Part shown: positions 16,723 to 25,014 of the stretch, one piece after another
Position numbering within the stretch: the first letter of the stretch is position 1
Layout of the letters: each line of letters begins with the position of its first letter
Assembly: GCA_045642925.1 (NCBI GenBank)
Contig: JAZUJW010000067.1
Coordinates: forward strand, 1 to 64,000
Origin: Firm-04 sp045642925
GTDB taxonomy: Bacteria > Bacillota > Clostridia > Oscillospirales > Ruminococcaceae
Direction of reading: 5' to 3'
Length of the DNA: 64,000 bases
The notes under the pieces: generated by a model
What the model saw: the letters and a program-made list of their open reading frames with translations, nothing else
What the model was told of the DNA's origin: nothing
Database searches by the model: none
Translations under genes and position numbers: made by a program

Positions 16723-17639
16723 AAATTCCATATGAACGCAGAAAAGCCCTCTATGGGTACGGATTTATCTCCATCTGGCTGGTCGGCACCGTGCTTTGGT
16801 TTCTGATTCCGCTGGCAGAATCGTTCTGCTACTGCTTCATGGACAACCACACGCTGAAACCTGATGTCGGCGGAATGCGCAAGGAGTGGCTTTCTTTCGC
16901 AGGGACGCAATGGCTCGAAAACTTCCGCTTTGTCTTTGCACAAGACCCGCAGTTCAAGCAGAATCTGCTTGCCGTCCTGAAAGATACCGCTGTGAAAACC
17001 CCGATGATTCTGATATTCTCATTGTTTATTGCGGTGATTCTCAACCAGAAATTCAAGGGCAGAGGCTTTGCGCGTGCCATTTTCTTCCTGCCCGTTATCA
17101 TTGCCACGGGGCCTGTATTCAACATCATCAACGGCAACATTGCCACAACAGGTGCAGACAGCGGCGCACAGTTTTCCACATTGTTTCAAACAGACATCGT
17201 GGACGAACTGCTGGAATTTCTCGGTGTCATGAACATTTCGCCGCATCTTTCTGAAATCATCAATACAGTCACGACCGACATTTTCGGCTTAGTCTGGAAT
17301 AGCGGCATCCAGATTCTCATTTTTCTTGCCGCGCTCCAGAATATTCCCGTATCTGCAAAAGAAGCCGCATCCATGGAGGGTGCGACCGCATGGGAATACT
17401 TCTGGAAAATCACTCTGCCGTATGTCAGCCCGATGATTCTTGCCAATTTCATTTACACGGTCATTGATTCCTTTACCGCAACGGATAATGCGGTCATGGC
17501 GCGTGTGCTGGCAAAACAGCACGAATGGGATTTCGCATATGCGGCATCCATGGCATGGAGTTATTTTGCGATTGTCATGCTGTTGGTCGGCATTGTCGTG
17601 CTGATTTTCAACCGCTTCATTTTCTATGAAGTTGAATAA
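16719..17639 (+). CDS. Sugar ABC transporter permease (MalF type), pair 2
   Basis: A 306-residue permease with six predicted helices and an EAA loop near residue 215 (EAASMEGATAWEYFWKITLP). Its ATG overlaps the stop of the DUF5696 gene (ATGA, 4 nt), so synthesis of the two is coupled. It is only distantly similar to the pair 1 permease by eye, so this is not a recent tandem duplication. It has no adjacent binding protein of its own. Confidence 0.92.
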   Translation: MKIPYERRKALYGYGFISIWLVGTVLWFLIPLAESFCYCFMDNHTLKPDVGGMRKEWLSFAGTQWLENFRFVFAQDPQFKQNLLAVLKDTAVKTPMILIFSLFIAVILNQKFKGRGFARAIFFLPVIIATGPVFNIINGNIATTGADSGAQFSTLFQTDIVDELLEFLGVMNISPHLSEIINTVTTDIFGLVWNSGIQILIFLAALQNIPVSAKEAASMEGATAWEYFWKITLPYVSPMILANFIYTVIDSFTATDNAVMARVLAKQHEWDFAYAASMAWSYFAIVMLLVGIVVLIFNRFIFYEVE

Positions 17640-17654
17640 GGGGAGGGAAAAACG

Positions 17655-18731
17655 ATGGAAGAACAAACAACATCCCCTGTCACAACAGATATTCCCCTGT
17701 GCGCACAGCCTGACGTACCGACAGAAGCGCCTGTTTTGGACAGCAAGCGCCGAAAGGAACTTCAGCGCACACGCATACAGAATCTACCGCCTGCTGAACG
17801 CCGTTATCTGCGCAGGAAGCGGCTTCTGGAACGATGCTGGCCGATATTCCGCTTTTTGATTCTGTTCGGACTTGGCTTTGTCATTCTGACGCCTTTGCTG
17901 TTCATGCTGAGTTACGGTTTCCGCAGCAATATCGACATGAACGACCCGACCATTATCTGGATTCCGCGTCATTTCACGCTGAAGGTCATGAAGCAGACCA
18001 TTGACGCGATGGGGCTGACGCATTCGCCTGCAAACCGCGGAAATCCGCTGTTCAACACAGTATTCATCAATCTGGGCTGTTCACTGTTTCAGGTTGCTGC
18101 CTGTGCGCTGACGGGTTATGGGTTTGCACGATTTCGGTTCAAGGGGAGGAATCTGCTGTTTGGCATTGTGATTCTGATGATACTGGTGCCGACACAGATC
18201 ATTTCGATTCCGCTGTACATGACGTTCCGCAATTTCCTTTTTGGGACGGTGAATCTGATTGACAATCCGTTGGTAATGTTTTTGCCTGCGATGACGGCGA
18301 ACGGGATTCGTTCGGGGCTGATGATTTTCATATTCAGGCAATTTTTCCGTGGTTTGCCGAAGGAACTGGAAGATGCGGCATATCTGGACGGCTGTGGGCC
18401 GCTTGGGACATTTCTGCGGGTAATGATACCGAATGCGGGTTCATCGCTGCTGACGGTGTTTTTGTTTTCGATTGTGTGGTACTGGAATGATTATTATGTC
18501 GCTTCGGTATTTTTCACGAATACGAAAACGATTGCGATGGTACTGCAAAATCTGGATGCGACATTGAACGTGGCGATATTCAACAATGCGAATGCGAATG
18601 TGAGTGCGCGTGAAAAAATCGTATGGTTAGAGGCGGGGTGTTTGATTTCGATTACGCCGATGCTGGTAATGTATGGTTGTTTGCAGAAACATTTCACAGA
18701 AGGCATAGAGCGTTCGGGGCTTGTGGGATAA
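17655..18731 (+). CDS. Sugar ABC transporter permease (MalG type), pair 2, with long N-terminal tail
   Basis: The partner of the preceding gene. It has 358 residues, about 60-80 more than usual, because an unusual hydrophilic N-terminal tail (about 1-65, Thr/Pro-rich then Arg/Lys-rich) precedes the six helices. The EAA loop near residue 238 reads EDAAYLDGCGPLGTFLRVMIP. GGGGAGGG lies 9 nt before the ATG. It is the last gene of the operon, followed at once by a strong hairpin. Confidence 0.9.
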   Translation: MEEQTTSPVTTDIPLCAQPDVPTEAPVLDSKRRKELQRTRIQNLPPAERRYLRRKRLLERCWPIFRFLILFGLGFVILTPLLFMLSYGFRSNIDMNDPTIIWIPRHFTLKVMKQTIDAMGLTHSPANRGNPLFNTVFINLGCSLFQVAACALTGYGFARFRFKGRNLLFGIVILMILVPTQIISIPLYMTFRNFLFGTVNLIDNPLVMFLPAMTANGIRSGLMIFIFRQFFRGLPKELEDAAYLDGCGPLGTFLRVMIPNAGSSLLTVFLFSIVWYWNDYYVASVFFTNTKTIAMVLQNLDATLNVAIFNNANANVSAREKIVWLEAGCLISITPMLVMYGCLQKHFTEGIERSGLVG

Positions 18732-18848
18732 ATCCAGTGCGATACGGCTATGCACGCGAAGCGAAATTAAAGTTTCGCGTGCATAGCCATTTTTATCGGG
18801 AGAATCTCCCTTGGATTCCTCAATACAATAGCCGCGCTATGCGTGATT
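18731..18848. repeat. Composite palindromic repeat (family P), copy 2, acting as operon terminator
   Basis: A perfect 15-bp stem, GGCTATGCACGCGAA (18746-18760) against its complement (18774-18788), followed by ATTTTTAT, should terminate the operon. Next comes the module GGGAGAATCTCCC and GGATTCCTCAATA shared with copies near 23.3, 34.2, 43.4 and 58.6 kb, and a partial GCTATGCGTG repeat. The promoter of rsmE begins right behind it. Confidence 0.85.
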
Positions 18849-18854
18849 TTTTGC

Positions 18855-18883
18855 TTGCAAATTCCTGCATCATATGGTATAGT
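18855..18883 (+). promoter_or_regulatory. Promoter of rsmE
   Basis: TTGCAA (18855-18860), 17-nt spacer, TATAGT (18878-18883), about 50 nt before the start codon. Confidence 0.7.
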
Positions 18884-18935
18884 TATTATTAGCAATTCTT
18901 GCGCGTATGATACTATATATAAAGGAGATATCTCT

Positions 18936-19658
18936 ATGCCTAAATTCTTTGAGGACTCTTTTTCTGCTTCCAATCCTACCCTGACAGGCGCCCATGCCCG
19001 CCATATCGGCTACGCCCTCCGTATGCGCACAGGTGAACCCCTTACCGTCTGCGCCTGCGGCATCGACTACGAATGTACCATCGAGGAAATTACCTCCGAT
19101 ACCATCTACCTGCAAATCCTCAGCAGCGCTCCCTGCTGCGCAGAACCCTCCGTTCGCGTCACCCTCTTTCAGGCTCTTCCAAAAACCGATAAACTCGAAA
19201 CCATCATCCAGAAAGCCGTCGAACTTGGCGTGACGGAAATCGTCCCCGTGCTGACCGCCCGCTGCATCTCCCGCCTTTCTCCCGCCGACTTCGAGAAAAA
19301 ACGCGAACGCCTCCAGAAAATCGCACAATCTGCCGCAGAACAGTCAGGCCGCGGCATCATTCCACAGGTCGCCCCACTCCATACCCTCAAACAGGCAGCA
19401 GAGAAAATGCAGGATATCGAATGTAAAGTTGTCTGCTATGAAGGTGAGGGCGGATGTTCGTTTTCGCAAATTATGACTACCAAATCCAGCTATGGACTAT
19501 TTGTAGGTGCAGAAGGCGGTTTCGATGAAAAAGAAATAGAATTCCTGAAAAAATGCGGTGTTACGCCTGTTTGGCTTGGTAAAAGAATTTTACGATGTGA
19601 AACTGCCCCTCTTGTTGCAATTTCTATCATAATGTTTCAAACAGGAAACTTAAATTAG
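18936..19658 (+). CDS. rsmE: 16S rRNA (uracil-1498-N3) methyltransferase
   Basis: Methylates U1498 of 16S rRNA in the assembled 30S subunit using S-adenosylmethionine. The 240 residues match the usual family length. A PUA-like N-terminal domain (about 1-70, with HARHIGYALRMRTGEPL) is followed by a SPOUT domain. Its signature strands are KTDKLETIIQKAVELGV, GLFVGAEGGFDEKE and the knot LGKRILRCETAPL. The ATG at 18936 has AAAGGAG 8 nt upstream. It appears monocistronic between two family P repeats and the xylanase gene; its codon choice (many C-ending codons) is unlike the xylanase next to it. Confidence 0.95.
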   Translation: MPKFFEDSFSASNPTLTGAHARHIGYALRMRTGEPLTVCACGIDYECTIEEITSDTIYLQILSSAPCCAEPSVRVTLFQALPKTDKLETIIQKAVELGVTEIVPVLTARCISRLSPADFEKKRERLQKIAQSAAEQSGRGIIPQVAPLHTLKQAAEKMQDIECKVVCYEGEGGCSFSQIMTTKSSYGLFVGAEGGFDEKEIEFLKKCGVTPVWLGKRILRCETAPLVAISIIMFQTGNLN

Positions 19659-19714
19659 TATTCACAGTTTCGCAATATTTGGCAAATACGTCTAAAATTA
19701 CCGCAATATCCTAC

Positions 19715-19743
19715 TTGCGAAAAAATTTCCCGTGTGATAAACT
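19715..19743 (+). promoter_or_regulatory. Promoter of the xylanase gene
   Basis: TTGCGA (19715-19720), 17-nt spacer, TAAACT (19738-19743). This leaves an untranslated leader of about 85 nt, in which CTCC near 19785 can pair with GGAG near 19800. No known riboswitch was recognised. Confidence 0.6.
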
Positions 19744-19835
19744 GAAATTGGTGAAAGGGGCAACTTTAAAGTGTTGGTCGCTCCTGTCATCATCACTTGA
19801 GGAGTATTTCATAATACAAAAAGGGGAGGATTTTT

Positions 19836-22493
19836 ATGAAAAGGAAATTACTTAGTTTGATTTCCGCAGCCGTCGTTGGCATTTCTTCCATGTCGCTGTC
19901 TTTGACATCTCAGGCAGCAGCAGGCGAGAAGTTTAGCGTTGGCAATGGCAGAAATCAGTACACAGGCAACTCTGATGGTTACAGCTATGAAATCTGGCTG
20001 GACCAGACGGGCGGAAGCGGCTCGATGACACTGGGCAGCGGCGGTACATTCGATACCGAGTGGAGCGCTCAGGTCTCTGCGGGTAACTTCCTCGCACGCC
20101 GTGGTAAAACCTATGACGGCGTAACCAAAGCAACCCAGCAGGGCGATATCGTTCTGGACTATGCAGCACAGTATTCTGCACAGGGCGGTAACTCTCGTCT
20201 TTGCGTTTACGGTTGGTTCAAGAACCCGCTCGTTGAGTATTACATCATCGAGGACTGGAAGAACTGGAAACCGTCTGCACAGGGCGGTAGCCAGACCGTT
20301 AGCATTGACGGTGCTGACTATGAAGTCTTCAAGATTCAGCACACAGGTCCTACCATCCTTGGTACGAACGAAACCTTCTGGCAGTACTTCAGTATCCGTA
20401 AGCAGACCAGAAACTCTGGTACCATCACTGTTTCCGACCACTTCAAGGCTTGGGAAAAGGCCGGCTTCTCCATTGGCGGTCTGACCGAAGTCGCTCTGAA
20501 CGTAGAAGGCTGGGAAAGCAGCGGCAGAGCAAATGTTACCAAACTGACACTCAGCGACACAAAAATAACCACTGGTCCTACCACTACAAAAGAACCGCCG
20601 AAAGACGGCATCTTCTTCAAGTCCACATTCGAAAGCGGCACAGACGATTGGGGCCCGCGCGGCGATGACTCCGCAAAGGTTTCTACCAGTGCAGCATACG
20701 AAGGCAACAGCTCTCTGTTTGTCAGCGGCAGACAGGAAGAATGGAACGGCGCAGGTATCACACTGGATTCCTCCACGTTCATTCCCGGTCAGGCTTATGC
20801 ATTCGGCGCAGCAGTTTGCCCCGCAGGCAATTCTCCGCTCAGCATGAAGATGACGCTTCAGTCCGGTTCTGGTACACAGAGCTATGATGAAGTTTGCACC
20901 GTCACTGCGGAGCCTGGTAAGTGGACTGACCTCAGCACCACTTCCTTCACGATTCCGGAAGGCGCAACCGATATGCTCCTGTATATCGAAACCGAATCCG
21001 GTACTGATGATTTCTACATTGATAATGCATTTGCAGCAGTCAAGGGTACCGCTTCTCCGAATACCGGCGCAAGCGTAAAGAACCCGACCACGGCGGCTAC
21101 ACAGCAAACCCAGAATACGCAGAATACCGGCAACACCAATGTTACTGCCGGTACAGGTACAGGCACGAAGGGCAATACTTCTTCCAAGTACCTGAAAGAA
21201 GCTTTCGGCGATGCATTCCGCATCGGTACTTCTGTCAGCCCGTTCGAATTGAACCAGGGCGCAGACTTCATTAAGAGCCACTTCAACTCCATCACTCCTG
21301 AAAACGCTCTGAAGCCGGATTCCATTCTCGACCAGAACGCTTGCAAGAGCAAGGGCAACAACGTTAACACCCAGATTTCTCTGAACTCCGCAGCTTCTAC
21401 CCTGAAGTTCTGCGAAGACAACGGCATTGCACTTCGTGGCCATACCTTCGTATGGTACAGCCAGACTCCTGACTGGTTCTTCCGCGAAAACTTCGATAAC
21501 AATGGTGCATATGTTTCCACCACTGTTATGGATCAGCGTCTCGAAAGCATGATCAAGAATACTTTCGAAGCTCTGAAAACACAGTATCCGAAGCTGAATG
21601 TTTATTCCTACGACGTTGCAAACGAATTGTTCGTGAACGACGGCGGCGGAATGCGTCCTGCAAACAACTCCAACTGGGTTCGTATCTACGGTGACGACAG
21701 CTTCGTTATCAAGGCATTCACCTATGCAAGACAGTATGCTCCGGCAGGCTGCAAGCTCTACCTGAACGACTACAACGAGTACATCCCTGCAAAGACCACC
21801 GACATCTACAACATGGCTATGAAGCTGAAGGATAAAGGTGTCATCGACGGTATCGGTATGCAGTCCCACTTGGATACTGGATATCCTGACAAGAACACAT
21901 ACGAAACCGCTCTGAAGAAGTTCCTGAGCACTGGTCTGGAAGTACAGATCACCGAGCTCGATATCACTTGCTCTGACTTCAACGCACAGGCAAAACTGTT
22001 CGCTGATATCTTCAATCTGGCTGTTAAGTACAGCGATCAGATTCCTGCTGTTACCGTTTGGGGTACCAACGATAGCGTTAGCTGGCGTAAAGAAAACAAC
22101 CCGTTGCTGTTCTCCTCCGGCTATCAGGAAAAGCCTGCTTACAGTGCAGTTCTGAAAGAAGCAGCTGCTATCACCCCGTCTACGGTTGCTACAACAACAG
22201 TTACTACCACAACTGTGACAACAACCACGACGGAAAAGACCACTGAGAAGACCACCGAAAAGACCACCACCACCAAGGCAGAACTCAAGCCGACATTGCT
22301 TGGTGACGTTGACTGTGATGGACAGCGCAATGTAAATGACGCAATTCTCCTTGCCCGTTACGCTAGCGAAGACAAATCTGTTTCCGTTTCCGAACAGGGT
22401 ATTGTAAATGCTGACTGTGATAAGAACGGCAGCATTACTGTGAACGATGTCACGAAGATCATCGAGGCAATCGCACAGTTGATTACTCTCTAA
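19836..22493 (+). CDS. Bifunctional cellulosomal xylanase GH11-CBM22-GH10-dockerin
   Basis: An 885-residue secreted endo-beta-1,4-xylanase with two catalytic domains. Residues 1-28 are a signal peptide. GH11 covers about 30-245, with nucleophile E134 in NPLVEYYI and acid/base E224 in NVEGWESSG. A CBM22-like module spans about 262-405. A Gln/Asn/Thr/Gly linker (about 412-447) leads to GH10 (about 449-770), with acid/base E597 in DVANE and nucleophile E707 in QITELDI. A Thr/Lys linker (about 775-810) precedes the dockerin (about 815-885; calcium loops DVDCDGQR and DCDKNGSI). All four catalytic residues are present. The arrangement is typical of rumen and gut Ruminococcus cellulosomes. Codon use suggests high expression. 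GGGGAGG lies 9 nt before the ATG; a strong terminator follows. Confidence 0.97.
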   Translation: MKRKLLSLISAAVVGISSMSLSLTSQAAAGEKFSVGNGRNQYTGNSDGYSYEIWLDQTGGSGSMTLGSGGTFDTEWSAQVSAGNFLARRGKTYDGVTKATQQGDIVLDYAAQYSAQGGNSRLCVYGWFKNPLVEYYIIEDWKNWKPSAQGGSQTVSIDGADYEVFKIQHTGPTILGTNETFWQYFSIRKQTRNSGTITVSDHFKAWEKAGFSIGGLTEVALNVEGWESSGRANVTKLTLSDTKITTGPTTTKEPPKDGIFFKSTFESGTDDWGPRGDDSAKVSTSAAYEGNSSLFVSGRQEEWNGAGITLDSSTFIPGQAYAFGAAVCPAGNSPLSMKMTLQSGSGTQSYDEVCTVTAEPGKWTDLSTTSFTIPEGATDMLLYIETESGTDDFYIDNAFAAVKGTASPNTGASVKNPTTAATQQTQNTQNTGNTNVTAGTGTGTKGNTSSKYLKEAFGDAFRIGTSVSPFELNQGADFIKSHFNSITPENALKPDSILDQNACKSKGNNVNTQISLNSAASTLKFCEDNGIALRGHTFVWYSQTPDWFFRENFDNNGAYVSTTVMDQRLESMIKNTFEALKTQYPKLNVYSYDVANELFVNDGGGMRPANNSNWVRIYGDDSFVIKAFTYARQYAPAGCKLYLNDYNEYIPAKTTDIYNMAMKLKDKGVIDGIGMQSHLDTGYPDKNTYETALKKFLSTGLEVQITELDITCSDFNAQAKLFADIFNLAVKYSDQIPAVTVWGTNDSVSWRKENNPLLFSSGYQEKPAYSAVLKEAAAITPSTVATTTVTTTTVTTTTTEKTTEKTTEKTTTTKAELKPTLLGDVDCDGQRNVNDAILLARYASEDKSVSVSEQGIVNADCDKNGSITVNDVTKIIEAIAQLITL

Positions 22494-22520
22494 GCTTTCA
22501 AGGTATATCACTTCTCCTTT

Positions 22521-22553
22521 GCTCCTCCCGTACAAAACGGGGGGAGCTTTTTT
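22521..22553 (+). terminator. Terminator of the xylanase gene
   Basis: GCTCCTCCCGT pairs with ACGGGGGGAGC around an ACAAA-type loop, followed by six T. A classic intrinsic terminator. Confidence 0.95.
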
Positions 22554-22620
22554 GTGTATTTGCATTTTGAAATTTTGCGTCGATAATGTATTGTATTCAA
22601 TACATTGCCTTTTTCGGTGC

Positions 22621-22649
22621 TTGACATTTCTCTGAAAATCTGGTACAAT
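22621..22649 (+). promoter_or_regulatory. Promoter of the regulator cassette
   Basis: TTGACA (22621-22626), 17-nt spacer, TACAAT (22644-22649). The dyad AGAACA-AA-TGTTCT (22658-22671) follows 8 nt downstream and could be an operator. Confidence 0.85.
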
Positions 22650-22718
22650 ATAGATATAGAACAAATGTTCTTTTGACGAGAAAATGATACCAAGCGCGTA
22701 AAAGGAGGAACGCATCCC

Positions 22719-22961
22719 ATGAATCTGACCTATACGGAAATGAAGAAAACATACGAAAATGCGGCAGCTTCGTTGTTGAAGCGGAAAGCCGAACTGAAAG
22801 CAGTTCTTATGGATGAAGCTGCGTCCTGTGGAATAATGAATGGAAGGCAGAGAGATGCAGTAATTCGCCGCATTGAATTGCTGACGGATGAATACTGTGA
22901 GATTCGAGCTGTACTTCGGTGTTTGCAGCCTTATGTAGAAAGGGAGGCAGAGTGCATATGA
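22719..22961 (+). CDS. Small helical protein of a two-gene regulator cassette
   Basis: An 80-residue protein, almost entirely helical by pattern, with heptad-like Leu/Ile spacing in two segments (about 5-35 and 44-76), suggesting a coiled coil or helical hairpin. AAAGGAGG lies about 10 nt before the ATG. Its stop overlaps the ATG of the next gene (ATGA). Pairs of a short helical protein and a sigma-4-like protein occur in phages and conjugative elements, but nothing else mobile is visible here. No family recognised. Confidence 0.7.
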   Translation: MNLTYTEMKKTYENAAASLLKRKAELKAVLMDEAASCGIMNGRQRDAVIRRIELLTDEYCEIRAVLRCLQPYVEREAECI

Positions 22962-23287
22962 GTCATCAATACGAGAAAATTTTGCGGGGCACTCGGCGAG
23001 TATCGAATTATGAAGTAATGAATGATGGGCAATGGATTGCGAAGCAGATCATGAAAAGCAAGGAGGAATATGAGGATGAGGAAGAAAAGACGCAGTTTCA
23101 GAGGATGATATCGAAGGCATGGATACGGGCGCTGACGGATACGCAGCGGCGGTATTTATATTTGTACTATGTGCAGGGGATGAAGCAGGCAGAGATTGCG
23201 GAGGAATGTGGAGTAGCGCCGTGTACGATATCGCGGACGATACGGCGGGGGAGAGCGCGGCTGATGGATATTTTGCGATATCGGTAA
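22958..23287 (+). CDS. Sigma-70 region 4-like DNA-binding protein
   Basis: A 109-residue protein. The C-terminal ~55 residues fit sigma region 4: LTDTQRRYLYLYYVQGMKQ, then a helix-turn-helix AEIAEECGVAPCTISRTIRR, then a basic end. The N-terminal half is acidic and helical and lacks a region 2, so it is not a full sigma factor. The family includes ArpU-like and transposon-borne regulators. The ATG at 22958, behind GGGAGG, overlaps the previous stop by 4 nt; an ATG at 22919 would lie deep inside the previous gene. Its targets are unknown. Confidence 0.8.
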   Translation: MSHQYEKILRGTRRVSNYEVMNDGQWIAKQIMKSKEEYEDEEEKTQFQRMISKAWIRALTDTQRRYLYLYYVQGMKQAEIAEECGVAPCTISRTIRRGRARLMDILRYR

Positions 23288-23289
23288 AG

Positions 23290-23392
23290 CACGCAGCTAA
23301 TATCATGAGGATTCCAAAGGGAGATTCTCCCGCATAAAATGGCTATGCACGCGAAGCAAAACTTTTGTTTCGCTTCGCGTGCATAGCCGTTT
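23290..23392. repeat. Composite palindromic repeat (family P), copy 3; bidirectional terminator
   Basis: The module GAGGATTCCAAAGGGAGATT (near 23307-23326) is followed by a perfect 17-bp stem, GGCTATGCACGCGAAGC (23341-23357) against 23372-23388. It lies between two convergent genes and probably terminates both. Confidence 0.85.
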
Positions 23393-23429
23393 AGATACCA
23401 TCGTACGGTTTGCGCGAATATCGCCTTGA

Positions 23430-24815
23430 TTACTGATTGTTGTAATCGTCCAGATATGCGTCAATCGCTGCATTGACTGCACCAAGCGACTCGCTCCATT
23501 GATACATTCCCTTCGATGCCGCTCGAATGCCACCCGCTTCATTGCTGTCCAGCAGGTCTGTCACATCTTCCGATACTGCCCTGTAAAAGTCATAATACGG
23601 ATTCTCCTTCGCCATCTCATGACACTTGTGCAGCATCTCAACCATCTCGTCCGTCCAACCATAATCATCATAAAGCTGCTGTGTCGCAATCTCTGCCGCA
23701 CGTTCATTCGTAATCGCCATGCGCTTGCAAGCCGCAAACTTTGCCACACCTTCCGGATTCTGCCCGTTCTTTACCATCAGATATCCGTCCAGTCCACACG
23801 GAATATAATATTTGTCCGAGTTCGGATCCTTCGGCATCGGAACAAACATCACATTTTCACCAAAATCTGCCGACCACTGCGCTTTTTCAGAGTACAGCGC
23901 CCATGCACCACACGGATAGAACAACTCTTTGCCTTCCCCAATGTAGTTCGGCATTTCCTTCCAGCCGTGTTCGTCAATGCTGACATAGTTTGCCGTGCCA
24001 AGTTCATACATCCAGTTCTGTAACCGCTCGATGGCAGGGTCTTTCAGGTTGTTTACCAGCTTGCCATCCTCAAGGCCGATGTACGGCACGCCACAGGTCG
24101 CGGAAAGCCCCGCTTCATACCACCAGCCATCAATACCATACTGTTCGTTATCTACGTCTACAAACTGCTGTAATTGCTTCTGGAAGGTATCCCAAGTCCA
24201 TTCACCCTTTGCAAACAGTTCTGCGGGGTCTTCCAAGCCGTTTTCTTCCATCGTGTCACGGTTGTAAATGATGACACAGTAATCACCCGAAATGTCATTG
24301 ACAAATACATAGTGCTTGCCTTTCCACTCGAACATATCAGAAACGTCTTTGACATCCTTGAACAGCGGGTCATTGAAATCTACGTAATCATCAATCGGCA
24401 CGAACATCTCTTTCAGTGCACCCTTCGGGAATGCATCCAGATCGCCTGCGGGGAAAAAGTCAATGCCTTCGCCGCCGTTGATGGCATTTGCCAGCGAATC
24501 GTAGCGCGTGTTCCAGTCTACATTGTAATACTTGACATTTCCGCCATAGCGCGACTGGAAAATTGCCAGTTCAATCGGCGTATTCTTGCCCGTTGCATCA
24601 GGGTTGATGTCCCAGTTTGCCATCCATTTGATGGTTTTATTTTCGAGCGTGCCTGTCAGACGTTCATCTTCTGCCGCAATCTGTGCGACTTGTTCGGCGG
24701 TTGCCGAATCCAGAGATTTAAAGCTGCTTTCTTCGCTGCTTTCGCTGCATCCCGCCATGCCGAATGCTATGGCAGACGCAAGCAATGCCGCAATGGCTGC
24801 CCTTGTTTTTTTCAT
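23430..24815 (-). CDS. Orphan sugar-binding lipoprotein of an ABC importer (family 1)
   Basis: A 461-residue lipoprotein. The start at 24815 is set by GGAGG 9 nt upstream. The signal ends in lipobox GMAGC, and a Ser/Glu-rich tether follows. The mature part fits a family 1 extracellular solute-binding protein, with an N-lobe strand TIKWMANWDINP and later WKGKHYVFVND, GYLMVKNG and a C-terminal QWSESLGAVNAAIDAYL helix. No permease or ATPase adjoins it. It could serve one of the permease pairs in the operon at 10-18 kb or a transporter elsewhere. It has its own promoter with a dyad behind it. Confidence 0.88.
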   Translation of the reverse strand: MKKTRAAIAALLASAIAFGMAGCSESSEESSFKSLDSATAEQVAQIAAEDERLTGTLENKTIKWMANWDINPDATGKNTPIELAIFQSRYGGNVKYYNVDWNTRYDSLANAINGGEGIDFFPAGDLDAFPKGALKEMFVPIDDYVDFNDPLFKDVKDVSDMFEWKGKHYVFVNDISGDYCVIIYNRDTMEENGLEDPAELFAKGEWTWDTFQKQLQQFVDVDNEQYGIDGWWYEAGLSATCGVPYIGLEDGKLVNNLKDPAIERLQNWMYELGTANYVSIDEHGWKEMPNYIGEGKELFYPCGAWALYSEKAQWSADFGENVMFVPMPKDPNSDKYYIPCGLDGYLMVKNGQNPEGVAKFAACKRMAITNERAAEIATQQLYDDYGWTDEMVEMLHKCHEMAKENPYYDFYRAVSEDVTDLLDSNEAGGIRAASKGMYQWSESLGAVNAAIDAYLDDYNNQ

Positions 24816-24851
24816 AGTATATATCCTCCTGCACATTATTTTCATCGCACT

Positions 24852-24917
24852 CCGCACGATTTATATTTATTCTGTGCGGTTTACACATATTATAGCAGAA
24901 ATTCGGCGGCTTGTCAA
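24852..24917 (-). promoter_or_regulatory. Promoter and start-site dyad of the orphan binding protein
   Basis: Minus strand: TTGACA (24917-24912), 17-nt spacer, TATAAT (24894-24889), a perfect consensus. The inverted repeat CCGCAC-N16-GTGCGG (24852-24879) follows 9 nt downstream and could be a carbohydrate-responsive operator or a 5' mRNA hairpin. Confidence 0.8.
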
Positions 24918-24967
24918 TGAAGAAAAGGTGAAACTGTGCAGGGGAATACCGGATGGGGAAACAGATA

Positions 24968-25005
24968 TGAAAACTCCGCATCTCTGTTGATTCAGTGATG
25001 CGGAG
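24968..25005 (-). terminator. Terminator downstream of the HExxH protein gene
   Basis: CTCCGCATC pairs with GATGCGGAG around a 14-nt loop; on the minus strand TTTTC follows. It separates the metalloprotease-like gene from the binding protein gene. Confidence 0.8.
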
Positions 25006-25014
25006 AATGTGAAT

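Noticed and set aside
19744..19835. Possible riboswitch in the xylanase leader
   Set aside because: Only one short CTCC/GGAG pairing is visible, no known aptamer core is recognised, and the gene is not a typical riboswitch target.
19848..22715. 955-codon open frame antisense to the xylanase gene
   Set aside because: It mirrors the xylanase frame exactly, has no ribosome-binding site or family motif, and runs through low-complexity linker complement. It arises because the highly expressed xylanase gene avoids TTA, CTA and TCA codons.
24889..24917. CcpA-type cre site near the orphan binding-protein promoter
   Set aside because: The dyad CCGCAC/GTGCGG has a 16-nt centre and does not fit the cre consensus.
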